Shown: positions 39,090-51,100, counted from the first letter of the stretch. The stretch is 64,000 nucleotides of DNA from Polydactylus sextarius (GCA_016801845.1 CM028915.1:6914501-6978500), one strand, 5' to 3'. A program made the numbers and translations. Notes: a model not told the origin generated them from the sequence alone.

Positions 39090-39200
39090 GAGTGAGCTAG
39101 CTTAGCCTAGCGCTCCAGCTCCTACTCCTACTCCTGAAAGAGTCTAACACGTGGCCATATGTTAGACTTTCTTCAAGTCTTTATGCTAAGCTAAGCCCTT
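39090..39200 (+). repeat. Teleost AGCTTAGC/GCTAAGC interspersed repeat, copy 2
   Basis: Contains GAGCTAGCTTAGCCTAG and, 80 bases on, AAGTCTTTATGCTAAGCTAAGC, the diagnostic words of a widespread fish repeat. A 9-bp inverted repeat (AGTCTAACA at 39141-39149, TGTTAGACT at 39160-39168) sits between them. Same orientation as the copy near 25.45 kb. Confidence 0.5.
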
Positions 39201-39924
39201 GAAGCCCTTGATGTTATACTTACAGCTATGAGAGTGTTTGATTTTGTTTTTTAAAGCACAGACTTTATCCTCTTATCCGTCAGGATTTTTAAGTTTCTGT
39301 CTTCAAAAGGGGTTGAGTACTGTACGAGGTTGCTGTTACATTCAACTGGCCAACACCATCATTCATATTTCAGAACATCAAAATGAAATCTGGACACCTT
39401 TCAAGAAATAAACGCCTAAAACATCTGCACAGAAATTTTACACAGCAAGTATTTCACAACGGTTTTGATGGCTTATTTAGGTACACAGTGCAACCACTAA
39501 TGTACTGTATAAACAAGGCTGGAGTCCAAACGGCTAATATTTTTATCTGCTACTGAAATATCCTGAGTCAGGACCTTAGTCAGGTCAAATGACAAGATTG
39601 CCTAAAAAGTGGACTAATGACACAAGTGCAAAAACGACATGCTTATTTTACCCTCACTGCATTTCACTGCAAGTCCTTCAATAAGGCAACAATGTCTTCT
39701 GCATAGTCATGCAATAAGCATCTAAAGGTCCAAAGTAGAGCAATGTCCATATAACACAAAGCGAAATTAACACAGAGGACACAAAAAAAAAAAACCCCAC
39801 CATCCACTCGCCATCTCTCTTCCCACACAAACCACAGTGTTTTCAGCTGCTTCAGACAATGGCTTCACGGCGACTTGAGATCACATCTAAAAGAAGACGC
39901 AAAGAATTTAAAACTCACAAAATA

Positions 39925-42900
39925 TTAAAACATATTTTTATATTTTTTTTGACAAAAAGAAGAGACCAGGATGCCTACATGTTGCTCCAGCTTCTGGTAT
40001 TCTGTGGATTTAGGTCGACGTGTGGATCTGGATCTTTTTCCCTCCAAAACAAAGGCAATTATCTGGTGTAATAACAGAAAAAAGAAAAAAAGTTTGTTAT
40101 GTAAATTTTCACCTGACTTGAATCGGGCAGTCTGGTCTATAAACAAATTTGGATCTAATTAGGCTAGTTTCAATTATACGTTGTAATGACATTAAAATAC
40201 TTGAACTACTATAAAACAGCTTTTTAGCAAATTCTTGAACATTTTTGTAAATTTGCACATGAATTTTCTTGCCTTAACTTACACTAAGGAACTCAAAGAT
40301 GTATACCACTCTCATCCAGTACAGTAAATATTCATAATATACAGTGAATATAAAACATACTCTATGATATAACGAAAACTTGAATGAATTTAAAACAAAG
40401 TCATTTGACTTGCATAAAATACCATTTCCATTGTCACTTTCTGCAACAAGAGATCACAGGGATCAATGGCTGACAAACATACAACATTTTTACCTCAGAC
40501 GTAGGTCAGAGAAACACAAAATGTATGTTTTGGAAAGTTCTGAGTAAGAACAGAAGTGTTAGAGGCCACGTACCTTGCGTTTATTGTGGTAAGTGATGTA
40601 AAGCACAGCCACCAACACAGCTGTAGTGACAAGGTAGGCAAAGAAATGACTGCTCTCTGCCTCGTCCTTCATCCTAGTTATGGTATACTGACTGTCCACT
40701 CCTGGTTCTCCATTTCTGCCATTCCCTCCTTTAGGCTTTTCCTTGATGTCCTCTTCTCCATTATTTGTGTCCTTGTCTGTTCTTCCCGCATTAGGTTCTT
40801 CTAGTTTTGTCTTACTATCACCTTCTTCTAGTTTTGTCTTACTATCACCCTCTTCTAGTTTGGTCTTACTATCACCCTCTTCTAGTTTGGTCTTACTATC
40901 ACCCTCTTCTAGTTTGGTCTTACTATCACCCTCTTCTGGTTTTGTCTTACTATCACCCTCTTCTACTTTGGTCTTACTATCACTCTCTTCTGGTTTTGTC
41001 TTACTATCACCTTCTTCTGGTTTTGTCTTACTATCACTCTCTTCTGGTTTTGTCTTACTATCACCTTCTTCTAGTTTTGTCTTACTATCACTCTCTTCTG
41101 GTTTTGTCTTACTATCACTCTCTTCTGGTTTTGTCTTACTATCACTCTCTTCTGGTTTTGTCTTACTATCACTCTCTTCTGGTTTTGTCTTACTATCACT
41201 CTCTTCTGGTTTTGTCTTACTATCACTCTCTTCTGGTTTTGTCTTACTATCACTCTCTTCTAGTTTGGTCTTACTATCACCTTCTTCTAGTTTTGTCTTA
41301 CTATCACCCTCTTCTAGTTTTGTCTTACTATCACCCTCTTCTGGTTTTGTCTTACTATCACCCTCTTCTGGTTTTGTCTTACTATCACCTTCTTCTAGTT
41401 TTGTCTTACTATCACCCTCTTCTAGTTTTGTCTTACTATCACCCTCTTCTGGTTTTGTCTTACTATCACCTTCTTCTGGTTTTGTCTTACTATCACCTTC
41501 TTCTGGTTTTGTCTTACTATCACCCTCTTCTGGTTTTGTCTTCTTATCACTCTCTTTTGGTTGTTTCATGCCACCACTTTCTTCAGATTTTTTCACACTA
41601 GAGCCATCTACTGTTTGTTTATTAGTAGCACCTTCTGCACTAGTTCCTTGGGGTCGTTGGTTCACCTGAGTATCTCCTTTTGTTTTCGTACTAGCATCCA
41701 CATCTGCTGGGTTATTCCCAGTGATGCTTTCTGTGCTTCCCTTAGTGTCTGTGTCTCCTTGATGTGTGCTGGAACCACCAACGTATTCTTGAGACTGGAA
41801 AAGGGTTTCAGTTTTCAGTTCTGTCTGAGGCCCCTTCCTGTCAGGCTGTGGTGGCTGAGATCCTCTATCATTTGACTGGTTATTTCCATTTGCTATTGGG
41901 CGACCTGTAAATAAATTGGAAAAAGAAAAAAACAATTTTTTATATTTATACTGTTAATCTTTACACATCTTTTTGCTTGTCCTTGTCACTTTACCTTCTG
42001 TTTTACCACTACAAACATCTGATATTTGTCCCACAGTGTCACAGTGTACTTGTCTTGTTCTCTCCAGCTTCTCCGAGTTGATTTGATTATCTAAGATTAT
42101 TTGATTAGCTAATGAGGAAGTGAGGAAGCAGGCATCTGTACACTGGAAAACTATATATAATCCTAATATCATTATTTTCAATAAAATAATGGCAATAATT
42201 AAGCTTGTGTGAATCGGTTTATAACAAACCTCAGTTTGAGGTTTGTTATCAAACAGAGATTGGAGACACTACATTCATGGCAGGTTTGTCATGTTTCAAC
42301 TTTTTTGCTGAGACCAAAAAAATGAATGGACACAGGCCTTTTTCACTGCAGACAATTAAATTAGGGCAGCACTCTTGTATTGGATTGCATTAGGTTTCAC
42401 AAGTGTGAGTCATTAAGTCTCCACTGAATATTACAGCGTATGTCTGAGGTCTACAGATCTTACATGCTGCATCGTATAGCTAAGATTTATACACCATATA
42501 TCAATGTTTGGTTATCAAACAGGCAAAGCAGGGAGCTGCCCTGTCTATATTTGTTAAGGGAAAGCATGATATCACCCAAGTGCGGTGCTGGATTTGTTAA
42601 TCTTGTGAACGTGTTTTACACAGTGGTTCTGTGTAAAATTATAGTCTTAAAGGCTTTGTTATTTTATATTTTACATCACACTAACACGGTGCACAATCCC
42701 AACTGAAATCATGCTCAGTCAAATTATAGATTTCAGAATAAAAGTCGTGGTTGTCAGAGCGTATAATCAAGCTGCCATATGTCGTCTGTTGGGTAATTAA
42801 CTGTGAGGTGACAGGGAGAACAATAGATGAGGGAGCCAGGACCAGTAACCAACAGACATATTCAGTCGTACCAGACAGCACAGGTAGCAGTGTTTCTACT

Positions 42901-43345
42901 ATGACCTGTTTCCAGATTGTTGACTTTATTTAAAGTTAAACAAATATATTGTTCTACTTGTTTGTGGTCAGTGTTTCTTTTTTAAATCCAAACTGTGTGA
43001 AGCCTGTGTAAAGTACATACATATTTGTATTCGAGATGTTTCCATTCAGTAAATAAAATAAAAATAAGCCAAAGGAACTGATTTTTTTTTTTTAAATCGT
43101 GTCAACACTTACATTGTGGATGGCCTGTGTGGTTACTTTCGCTTCATTTGATCAAGGTACATTATTTAGTGATATACCTGTCAATGATTAGCTACATTAG
43201 CTAACGGGGATTATAGGAAAGTCCAATATTGTGTAATAGCTCTAAAGGGGGAAAAGCAAAGCAAAAACGTAAGACAAAGTCTCCACTTACCCGTGACCAG
43301 GCAGAAAAACAAGAACATCGAGAGTAGCAGGAAAACCGTCCTCAT
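39925..43345 (-). CDS. tgoln2: Trans-Golgi network integral membrane protein 2 (TGN38/TGN46)
   Basis: Type I membrane protein that cycles between trans-Golgi network, endosomes and plasma membrane. Minus-strand exons 43345-43291, 42135-41995, 41904-40574 and 40062-39925 join in frame (phases 1, 1, 0) to 554 residues. Residues 1-18 are a signal peptide (MRTVFLLLSMFLFFCLVT). Residues 188-430 are 27 nine-residue TK(P/L/V)EE(G/S)DSK repeats. Residues 486-504 form one transmembrane helix. The tail begins NKRKIIAFVLEGKR, nearly identical to mammalian TGN46, and carries the tyrosine sorting signal YQKL at 531-534 (YQRL in mammals), which binds AP mu subunits. Mammalian luminal repeats differ in length, so lineage-specific expansion is expected. 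About 20 residues follow YQKL, and a possible donor at 39978 could produce another tail. Neighbour tcf7l1 matches the mammalian neighbourhood. Start chosen for the signal peptide. Confident. Confidence 0.93.
40811..41539 (-). repeat. tgoln2: Coding tandem array, 27 x 27 bp (tgoln2 luminal repeats)
   Basis: Exactly 27 units of 27 bp with no indels, followed by a partial 28th (TKLEEPN). Units vary at two positions, P/L/V and G/S. Six adjacent units (12-17) are identical P,S types, and units 24-27 are L,G types, showing recent local duplication or conversion. The plus strand through the array is open in two frames because the unit has no stop in them; these are shadows. Confidence 0.97.
42136..43290 (-). 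other. tgoln2: tgoln2 intron 1
   Basis: Donor GTAAGT after the signal-peptide exon. The coding frame requires the acceptor at TGTACAG (exon edge 42135) rather than the stronger-looking TTTTCCAG seven bases earlier (edge 42142), because use of the earlier site brings an in-frame stop within a dozen codons. Confidence 0.75.
42221..42249. repeat. Perfect 13-bp hairpin in tgoln2 intron 1
   Basis: ATAACAAACCTCA (42221-42233), loop GTT, TGAGGTTTGTTAT (42237-42249). It lies about 85 bases before the intron 1 acceptor on the transcribed (minus) strand, so it would fold in the pre-mRNA near the branch-point zone. A second, 10-bp hairpin (TTTTACACAG at 42614-42623, CTGTGTAAAA at 42629-42638) is in the same intron. 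Confidence 0.85.
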
Positions 43346-43600
43346 TATATCCGCACACCGGTCAAGACGCAAACTAACAAACGTGTTTGTTTTCTTCTTT
43401 GAGCTGACGAGACAATCCGTGCTGACTAACGCGGATGGACAGGCTGGAGGATTTGACAAGACTGGTTCCTGCTTCCGTGTACAAAACGCCGAGCTTCTTC
43501 TTCTACGGACGAAAACAACACGGAGGAATTTACCGCCCCCTGTGGTGGAGTGCGGACATTACAACGCGGCTTAGTACACTACTGGTAGTTACGCTTCAAC
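43346..43600 (-). promoter_or_regulatory. tgoln2: tgoln2 promoter and 5' UTR region
   Basis: CpG-richer DNA directly upstream of the tgoln2 ATG (AACGCGG, AAAACGCCGAG, ACAACGCGG). CGCCCCCTGTGGTGG at about 43534-43548 resembles a CTCF core (reverse complement CAGGGGGCG). No TATA box is clear. A plus-strand open frame from 43435 overlaps it but has no recognised product. Confidence 0.5.
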
Positions 43601-45321
43601 TAGTAGATGAAGCTTATCCAATATATTTAAGCTTTTCTCAAGAAACTTTAACTTCGAAAGTCACCACACTGCCACTCCAGCTGCTCCATACAACAAATAA
43701 CACTATTAACCTTCTAGATAGAAATTAAATTGTGAAATAACTGTCTCTGAAACAAACAAGTCCAACTCACAGTTTTAAGTTTCACTCAGCATTAACTGCC
43801 ATTTTTAAGATTTTTTTTTTTTTAAATTTAATTTTTGTTTGGTGGCGCAGCCTCATCATAATCTTAAAAAAGTACCACTTCCATCCACCTTCCTTAATAG
43901 TTTCACCTCTAATTAAGTGCAAAGATGTGACTTCCCTGACGCAGACACTGTGGATCCACCAGTTCAACTGCAAGAAATTCTCAGACTAGTTTTCAGGCCT
44001 TTTCTTGTCATTGCCATTGTACATTTCCTTTACCAGTGCTTGCACATAGTCAGCTATGTTTACAGTAACACAATGTATGTTTGCACATTTGAGCCAGTCA
44101 ACTTGACTTCATGTCAGTGAATCCTGATATAGACCAAGTCTAGTGGGAAGACAGGATTTGACTCAACGCCACAGTATTTAGGTTCGTTTGAATGGCATAT
44201 GTTGAAACAAAGGGAGACTAAATATTTAGATCCAGATATAAATGCCACAGTATATACGCCTGACATCCTCCTATTGTATTTAAACCCCACTGTACTGAAA
44301 TGACCTCAGCTTTTAGGTAAGGGTAAAGGAGGGCACAGATGGAACATTACATTTTATACTATAAAAATCTTTTTTTAATGATCATGACAGAAGTGGAACA
44401 GATAACACACTGCCACCCAAAGGATAGTTGTAGACATGGTGAGAATAGTTACTCTACATGAGGTTGTTGTGTCACTATTTGACCTTATCAGCAGATGGCA
44501 GTATTGATATACACTGGGAAAAACACTCACAAAAGCCCATAATGACACCGGATCATCAAATTATAATGTTAATCCATATCAACTTTAAATTGTATGAGAC
44601 AGTGTTTATCCCACAGAGTAAAATAATATGAAGTTCAAATTGAATTAGCATAAAGTCACTAAACTTTGCAACTGAGCACCATGGTTGCTATTAAAATATT
44701 ATGGGGATTACAGTTGAATGTGTTTTAGAGGTGATATAATGATCTAAATGTTAATTGGAGGTGTTTTACATCTCAGCTGGGTGTGGGGGACCTGTGAGTT
44801 CTTGTAATGAATATGTCTTAATTGTGGCAGGCTCTTTGACATTTGAAAAGTCCGATGATCCCTCTCATTCTTGACACACATTTGCATTTCCATCTTTAAG
44901 GTCAAATGGGTATGAATAATACATTAAGGAGGTTCTTAAGCTCACAGCCAGCAATACCTATCTTCACAAAGGGACCAGCTGAGTCTTGCTAAGCTCAGTG
45001 AATGTTACAGAAACAATCAATTAATATCACTTTGAGAAACCACATGTGAAGAAAAAACAGCATCCTGTTATGAACAGAAATAAAAGGTCATGGAATAAGT
45101 GGAGTCAAGGTGTACGGTATGTTCAGCTTTTTCAAACAAGCATAATTATAGAAACTCATCAGTGTCAATATGTGTTATGGTGTGAATTTAGATCTAATGG
45201 TTCTGACGAGTCAGTGTCTCTCCGCTCACCGCTTTTTGAATCTCACCGACTTCTGAAATGACAGTTCTAGGTGCAATGTTACACGTGGGAACTATCAAAG
45301 GGTTAACCTGGAATAAATTCA

Positions 45322-45331
45322 AGATCAAAGG
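45322..45331 (+). promoter_or_regulatory. Optimal TCF/LEF binding site
   Basis: AGATCAAAGG, the consensus used in TCF reporters, lies about 1.9 kb past the end of tcf7l1 and 2 kb upstream of tgoln2. Occupancy unknown. Confidence 0.35.
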
Positions 45332-46348
45332 AAGGCCCAAAAAAGAACCTTGGCAAGAGATTGGAAGAATTTAATGAGCAAAAATTAACATGTATTAAAT
45401 CTGACCTCGTGCTTACATGGCAGATGCTGAGAGGATGCGAATCAGATCCGTTATTAGAGATAAATAGCAGTGTGTTACATTATGAGTGGAATATGGAAAC
45501 TTTAAGATGGCACACCCTTTGTCCCATTTCAAACTGGTATTTTTTATTTTTTTTAATTTAGCAAAATATCTGGGCAATAAAATCCATCCTGCTAATCTGA
45601 AGTGTACTAAAACTCCCCTAAGAATTGTCGTTGTAATAATGATGTTTTAGTACTTTTCCTGGGGTTAACTTTGATAAAGAAACAATTGAAAACAATAAAA
45701 AAAATAAGCAAGCACAAGTGTGGAGATACATTTATTAAAAGATTACCTGCAATAACCAGCATATTTGAGGTTATTCACTAGGGGACTTTCATAATAAGGG
45801 TACTGTCTTCGGAGAACTGAACATTGCACTAGATGTATGGCCTTGAGGAGACAGATTTGCTGGCTGTTTTGACAACTCATTACCTGTAATTTCACTGACG
45901 GATTGGTGAAGTGGCTCAGAGTAGGCTGCCGTGGCACCAGAGACTATGTGGTTTTTGCTTGAAATGATGTAAGATAGAACGGCAAACAAGCAAAAACTTA
46001 TTATGGCTAATGATTGCTTAAAACAGAATGGGGGAGACTTGACAGTTTGGTGCCTCTATCAGGGGAGGGGTGGGTGGGGAGAACGGAAACACACATACTC
46101 AGTCCACCTGTCTGCAGTTTTAGGAGACTGTCTGAAAGAGGGGTGATTTTGTTTTATGACACTGACATTTGATTCTGTCACAGACAATTAACAGTAAATG
46201 GATGATAAATAACTGCTCACTAACTGAGCATTAATACATGGCTTTGACTCCAATACATCACAGCCAAGGTCAAGATTATTTATGTAGCATCAGTATGCTT
46301 AAAATCAATTAACAGAGACTCCTCTGCCGGCCCAATGTGTCTGCATGT

Positions 46349-46352
<4 letters not shown>

Positions 46353-46390
<38 letters not shown>
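46353..46390 (+). repeat. GT microsatellite
   Basis: About 19 uninterrupted GT units between tcf7l1 and tgoln2. Confidence 0.95.
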
Positions 46391-46393
<3 letters not shown>

Positions 46394-47239
46394 TGATGGT
46401 GCTGTCTGCTAACTGGAAAGTCCTCTTAAATGGTAAAATGTATGTATGCGTCAATGGGCTCATCCAGACCCCCACTCCCTCCCCCTCTGCCACTGCTCTG
46501 ACATAATTGGTCCATCCCTGGCATTACTCCTCATCTCCAAAGCCACCAAAAACTGTAACCTACCTTGTGTATTTTTCACTAATTGAAACGCCTAATGAGG
46601 TCCCAGGGGGTCCATCCCATTACCTCTGAGTTAATTAAAGCCTAAGCAGTGTGCCAAACGGTGAATAAAGATGCAGTAAAAGCGCAAAAAAAGGAACAGG
46701 GAACCCGAGCAGGGTTTGGTGCGCTGGGATGGAGCTGACCTGCTTTTTTGTCATTGTTGTGGGACATTATATTCCAAAAAGCAGCAGATGTCTGTTATTT
46801 TTTTTAATTTGTATTTATTTTGAGCTTGATTTTTTTTGTTTCTTTTTTTCTTTTTCTTTTTTTGTTACCCTGCTCATTTTCCAGTGTGGTTAGCCCAATT
46901 CTGCTTTATTAAACATTAAACTCCTTGCCACCATCAGCAAGATTTTTATGAAGATATTCCCTGTTTAGAACTGAAGCACAACATGAGCCTGAAAATGACA
47001 GGTGTGTTATGGACTTTTATTCAGTTTCATTGCGGCTGTTATAACATTAAACTGTTCATTAAAACTACAGTCTCAACACCTACAAAAAGGCAGTTATCAA
47101 CTTGTTATGTACTGTGGTCACTATTATGAGAATATTAATCCAAACCACATTACCTTGTTAAAGAAACCTCTGCTTATTAAACGACAAAAACATGGTCTAA
47201 AAGCATGTGAAAAGACAGACCGAGGCATTTCTTTTAAGA

Positions 47240-47664
47240 AACAATTTCAAATGTTTATTTAACATGTCAAAGAAGGGGAACACACTCGTGAATTGAAAAG
47301 GGGGGAGGGGCAGCAATTATTGGCCGGTACTAGATTTAAACTTAATACTAACATTAATCAGGTTTTGGCTAAAAAGAAAACATGTTTTTGTTCCTTTTTG
47401 TTTTTATAAAGAAACTTTATGTACATTGGTTCTTTTATACAAGAGGTTCATTGGATAAATGCATCAAAAAGAAACCAGTTCTGCAGTAAACTTTACAAAA
47501 AATACATTTTGTTTCATTGAGAGATGTAGAAAAGGAGACAGTCAAATATTGACCAATAATATTTCTTCCTTTTCATCATTTAGAAAAAAAGTTGTTCTAA
47601 TACCTATTTCAAAGAAAAGCAATATACAGCACAATAAATGGGAGAAAATTTGCATTTCGCAGAT
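47240..47664 (-). other. tcf7l1: Probable tcf7l1 3' UTR
   Basis: AT-rich sequence following the stop codon, bounded by the AATAAA at 47254-47259. No open frame of note on the minus strand. Confidence 0.4.
47254..47259 (-). terminator. tcf7l1: Candidate tcf7l1 polyadenylation signal
   Basis: AATAAA on the minus strand about 400 bases after the tcf7l1 stop. Another AATAAA lies at 46905-46910, so a longer 3' UTR is possible. Confidence 0.35.
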
Positions 47665-48143
47665 TCATTCAGTTGGTTTGGTTACCAAGGACAGGGGCTG
47701 CGACTGGAACAAGGCATGATGGGAGTGAAGGGCTGCCTGATGGAAAGGAGAAGGAGGGGAGAGCATGGTGGGATGCAGAGAGGTGAAGGGGATTGGCCGG
47801 GTGAGGATGGGTGTGGTCGACTGGCTACCTGAAGTACCAATTGGGATGGAGATGGTGGGTTGGGATGAGGAAGAAGAGGAGGAGGAAGAAGAGGAGGATG
47901 TGGATCCAGAAGCCTTCCCAGGAAGGGAGAAGTGGTGGTGCATGCGTCCCTCCGGTTTGGTGGTGAGCGATAGCGGCTGGGCCTGCTCGGAGTGAGTGGC
48001 AGCAGGAGCGGCAGGGGAGGCCAAGGCTGCAGAGGGAGTGGCTGGCGAGTCCAACATGCTGCCGTGGGATGACGCAGGGCTGTCACACATCTTCTCCGAG
48101 GGCAGGTACTGCACACACTGCTTCTTGCTTCTTATTGAGAAAT
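47665..48143 (-). CDS. tcf7l1: tcf7l1 last coding exon (E-type tail)
   Basis: Acceptor TTTTCCCCAG, entry phase 1, stop TGA at 47665-47667. It encodes 159 residues. It contains the remnant QCVQYLPSEKMC in place of a full C-clamp, both PLSL motifs and a lineage-type run of twelve serines encoded around 47865-47905. The final residues are PLSLVTKPTE. Confidence 0.95.
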
Positions 48144-51100
48144 CTGGGGAAAACACACGGAGAAGTGAATGAGCTGAATTATGGATCTCCTGCTGGCTTC
48201 AAAATCTGGTTCAAGTCCCTCAACGCCGCCGGTGACAGAAGTGAAGGAGCGATTATTACGACAGTGGAAACGGTGGCGATGAAAGTTCTGACACATGACA
48301 TGTTCAAATCAAGTAGAAAACACGTCACCGAAGGGATAATGAAACAAGATGTTAAACATATTCAGATGGTATGCATTTATGACACGAAACAAGAACATGT
48401 CACACCACATTTGAATGTGCACTGAAGTGTGGAAAGCTCTTTTATTTTGAGGTGAATGTGGTCAGTGGTCGTTAAGTTGCACAACAGCAGACATACCTGC
48501 CACTATTAGCACTGAACCTCATAAGCTGCTTGTCAAAGTACAGAAGCAGGGAAAGAAGTTAGTATGTGTTAGTGAAGAAAAGAATCCATGCGAAAAATAA
48601 AAAAAATAGGTTGATAAAAATAATAGAATAAAGGTGCAATGTTCCAGGTTGCACTTGAAAAATAATGCTCTTGCTGTTTTCGGCAGTTTTACTTTTATAC
48701 TCAAGTATATAAAGACAGGAAACAGGACTGTCTTACCTTCTGGTTTTGAGTCGGGTTTGTTCTCTCTCTTCCTCTTTTTCCTCTTTCCCTGCACAGATAA
48801 GACAATGTCGTTTGTTCATAGCGAAAGAAAACTACCTCAGCAACTTCAGTTCACGTGAAAAAAAAGTGTGGTTTCTATAATTAACTGATACAGTCACGTC
48901 TGACTGAACCCAGCAAGGAAGGAGTAAAAAAAAAAATGTTTTTTTAACTTCCTCCACCCACTGATACAAGAGCCGATCATGGAAATGTCCTACTCACATA
49001 GTTATCTCGTGCTGACCATCCAGGATAGAGCTGGGAGTGGAGTTGCCTCTCTTTTCTGGCCAGCTCATAGTATTTGGCTTGTTCCTCTCTTGACAGGGAA
49101 TGCCACTGTGGACAAAGACAGAATGTATCAAAGAATTGCTAAACACACACACACACACGGACTTATAAAGTCACACACACATCTCTCTCTGTGCCACTTA
49201 CCCGTCTTCCAAGGATCTGGTTGATGGCAGCGCTCTCTTTCAGAGTGCACTCTGCCACTACTTTGGCTCTCATCTCCTTCATATACAGCATGAAAGCATT
49301 CAGGGGCTTCTTGATATGAGGCTTCTTGTCCTCTTCTTTCTTAGAAGGAACAGGGGATTTCCTGCTAATCCAAAACATTAAAAGAATGCTGTTAATAACG
49401 CGCAAACGCTTGAGTGATGTACGAGCAAACAACAGTAAACACTGTGCAACAAACAGAAGGTTTTCATGACTATTTGAATCATCCTTACGCATGCATTGAC
49501 GGGCTGATGTTGTCACCGCTGGGCTCCTGCTTGATCGCCGGGGACACGATGGCGGGATGGGGAATGCCAGTCTGGTGGAGGCTGTGAGGAGGTGGAGTCA
49601 CCATGTGAGGAGAGAAACGGCTGGACACCAAGCTGAGAAGGGGAAAGGGAGGAAAAGATTTTAACAGTCGGGTTTAACAGCGAACGTCTGTCAGTGTGTG
49701 GAGAAAAAGGCTTCAGCTAACTCGGAACACAACCGCCCCGCTTTCCCCTTTAGGTGAAATTCACTGTGCCTACTGTGTCTGTCTAGACTAAATTCATACA
49801 CACAATGAGTTACATGCTTGCTTTTTGTTCAAATAAAGACTTTTTCAAAAGCCCCTTTATTCAGCAAAAGCTGGAGAATTGTTGTTGTTACCATGGAGAC
49901 AGCATAGCCGTGACACCTGAAACCACTTTCCTTACCACGTTCCAGACCATGGAGAGCGTTCTGACAGCCGTCCACACAGAACACCTTTTACAAAGTGGCT
50001 CTCTCAATTTCCAATTGTTAACACAATGGGACATTGTAATGGGCAAAGGGGAAAATTAAGCTCCATACCCCTCTATCAAACACTCCATAGTTACTGTTAC
50101 ACAGGAAAATTCCTCTATTTAAAGTCTTTTAATATGTTGCACAGGCTGCCATGGGGAACAACGCATAATATGGTCTTACATTTGCATGAGGTGAGTCTGT
50201 CCCTTATGATACACTGAGTATGGACTAACAGTGTTAACTTGTAACGAAGCTTCTCTAAATAAAACAACTGCGCTGGAGTCAAGGCTGCAAATACACACAG
50301 AGAAATATAGTTAAAAGCTTGTTCAGTCCATGTTCACTATCTCTAACTTTATAATGTATTAGATATTTATGAAGCTTGATGTTTTGTTTTATTTTACATT
50401 TATTTTTCTGTGATTCATTTATTAATTTATTTTGCAAAAACAACAAGGTGGCATGTCATTCCCTTGGTAATAAACGTATACCCGCTATATCTGAAAACAT
50501 CCTGCCAAGTCCCCAGTGAATAACTCTGTTGCCGTTCCAAGTGACGGCATGCAGTCAAGCAACATTTTTTTTACATAACCATTAATATTCATGTAATGCG
50601 GGATCGGTGTGTGGGGATTTGGAGTGCACTCAATCTGATGCATTATATAGTGTTAAAATGTGTGAGAGGTATGTTCTGATTGTTGTAAGTCCGCCTCAGG
50701 ATGGAGCTGCACATGCTATTGATCACGGAGACGCTTCTGAATATTTCATCTCATGCTCACACCGGAAGGCCCACTACAAATCTTTCCAATTTTGACAGAG
50801 GGTCAGAGAGTTTAGTCTGACGGGACGTGTAGGTTCAGATGAGCTTTGATTTGTCCTAATCGATTCTCAGCCCTTTCATCTCAGCATTACGTGTGTGTGT
50901 GTGCTGTGGACCGACTCACAACACTGGCCTGACCACAGAAGTTTAGCTCAGAGAGAAAAGACAGGAGAGGAGTGCTGAATGTCAATAATGTGTTCAATCT
51001 GTTTAAGAAGCTGCGCCTGTCTGTGATAGACTTATACCTCACATCCCTTTGTAGTGCTGACACGGCCAGTTGTGCGTGACCTGACAATGTTTTGTCGAAA

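Larger units (their letters stand above)
38260..39924 (-). other. tgoln2: Probable tgoln2 3' UTR
   Basis: The span lies between the tgoln2 stop codon and the AATAAA at 38282-38287. No other exon is apparent. It contains a fragment of the teleost AGCTTAGC-type repeat at about 39090-39200. Extent is inferred from the poly-A signal only. Confidence 0.4.
43601..47230. other. Intergenic DNA between tcf7l1 and tgoln2
   Basis: No gene seen. It holds a GT tract (46353-46390) and T-rich DNA at 46795-46865. AGATCAAAGG at 45322-45331 is an optimal TCF/LEF site. The 46300-46700 block and the 44700-44900 block have AATTAA-rich, otherwise complex sequence. Confidence 0.4.

Noticed and set aside
40811..41539. 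Regular short repeats that might be read as a CRISPR array
   Set aside because: Units are contiguous with no unique spacers, are in frame inside a coding exon, and the genome is vertebrate.
40743..41669. Long plus-strand open frames (308 and 264 codons) opposite tgoln2
   Set aside because: They follow from a 27-bp unit that lacks stops in those frames. Their peptides are simple (L-L-S-P-S-S) repeats, while the minus frame gives a known protein with correct splicing.
43435..43728. 97-codon plus-strand frame in the tgoln2 promoter
   Set aside because: No known product and no downstream exon was identified; CpG-rich promoters often have chance open frames. A divergent transcript cannot be excluded.
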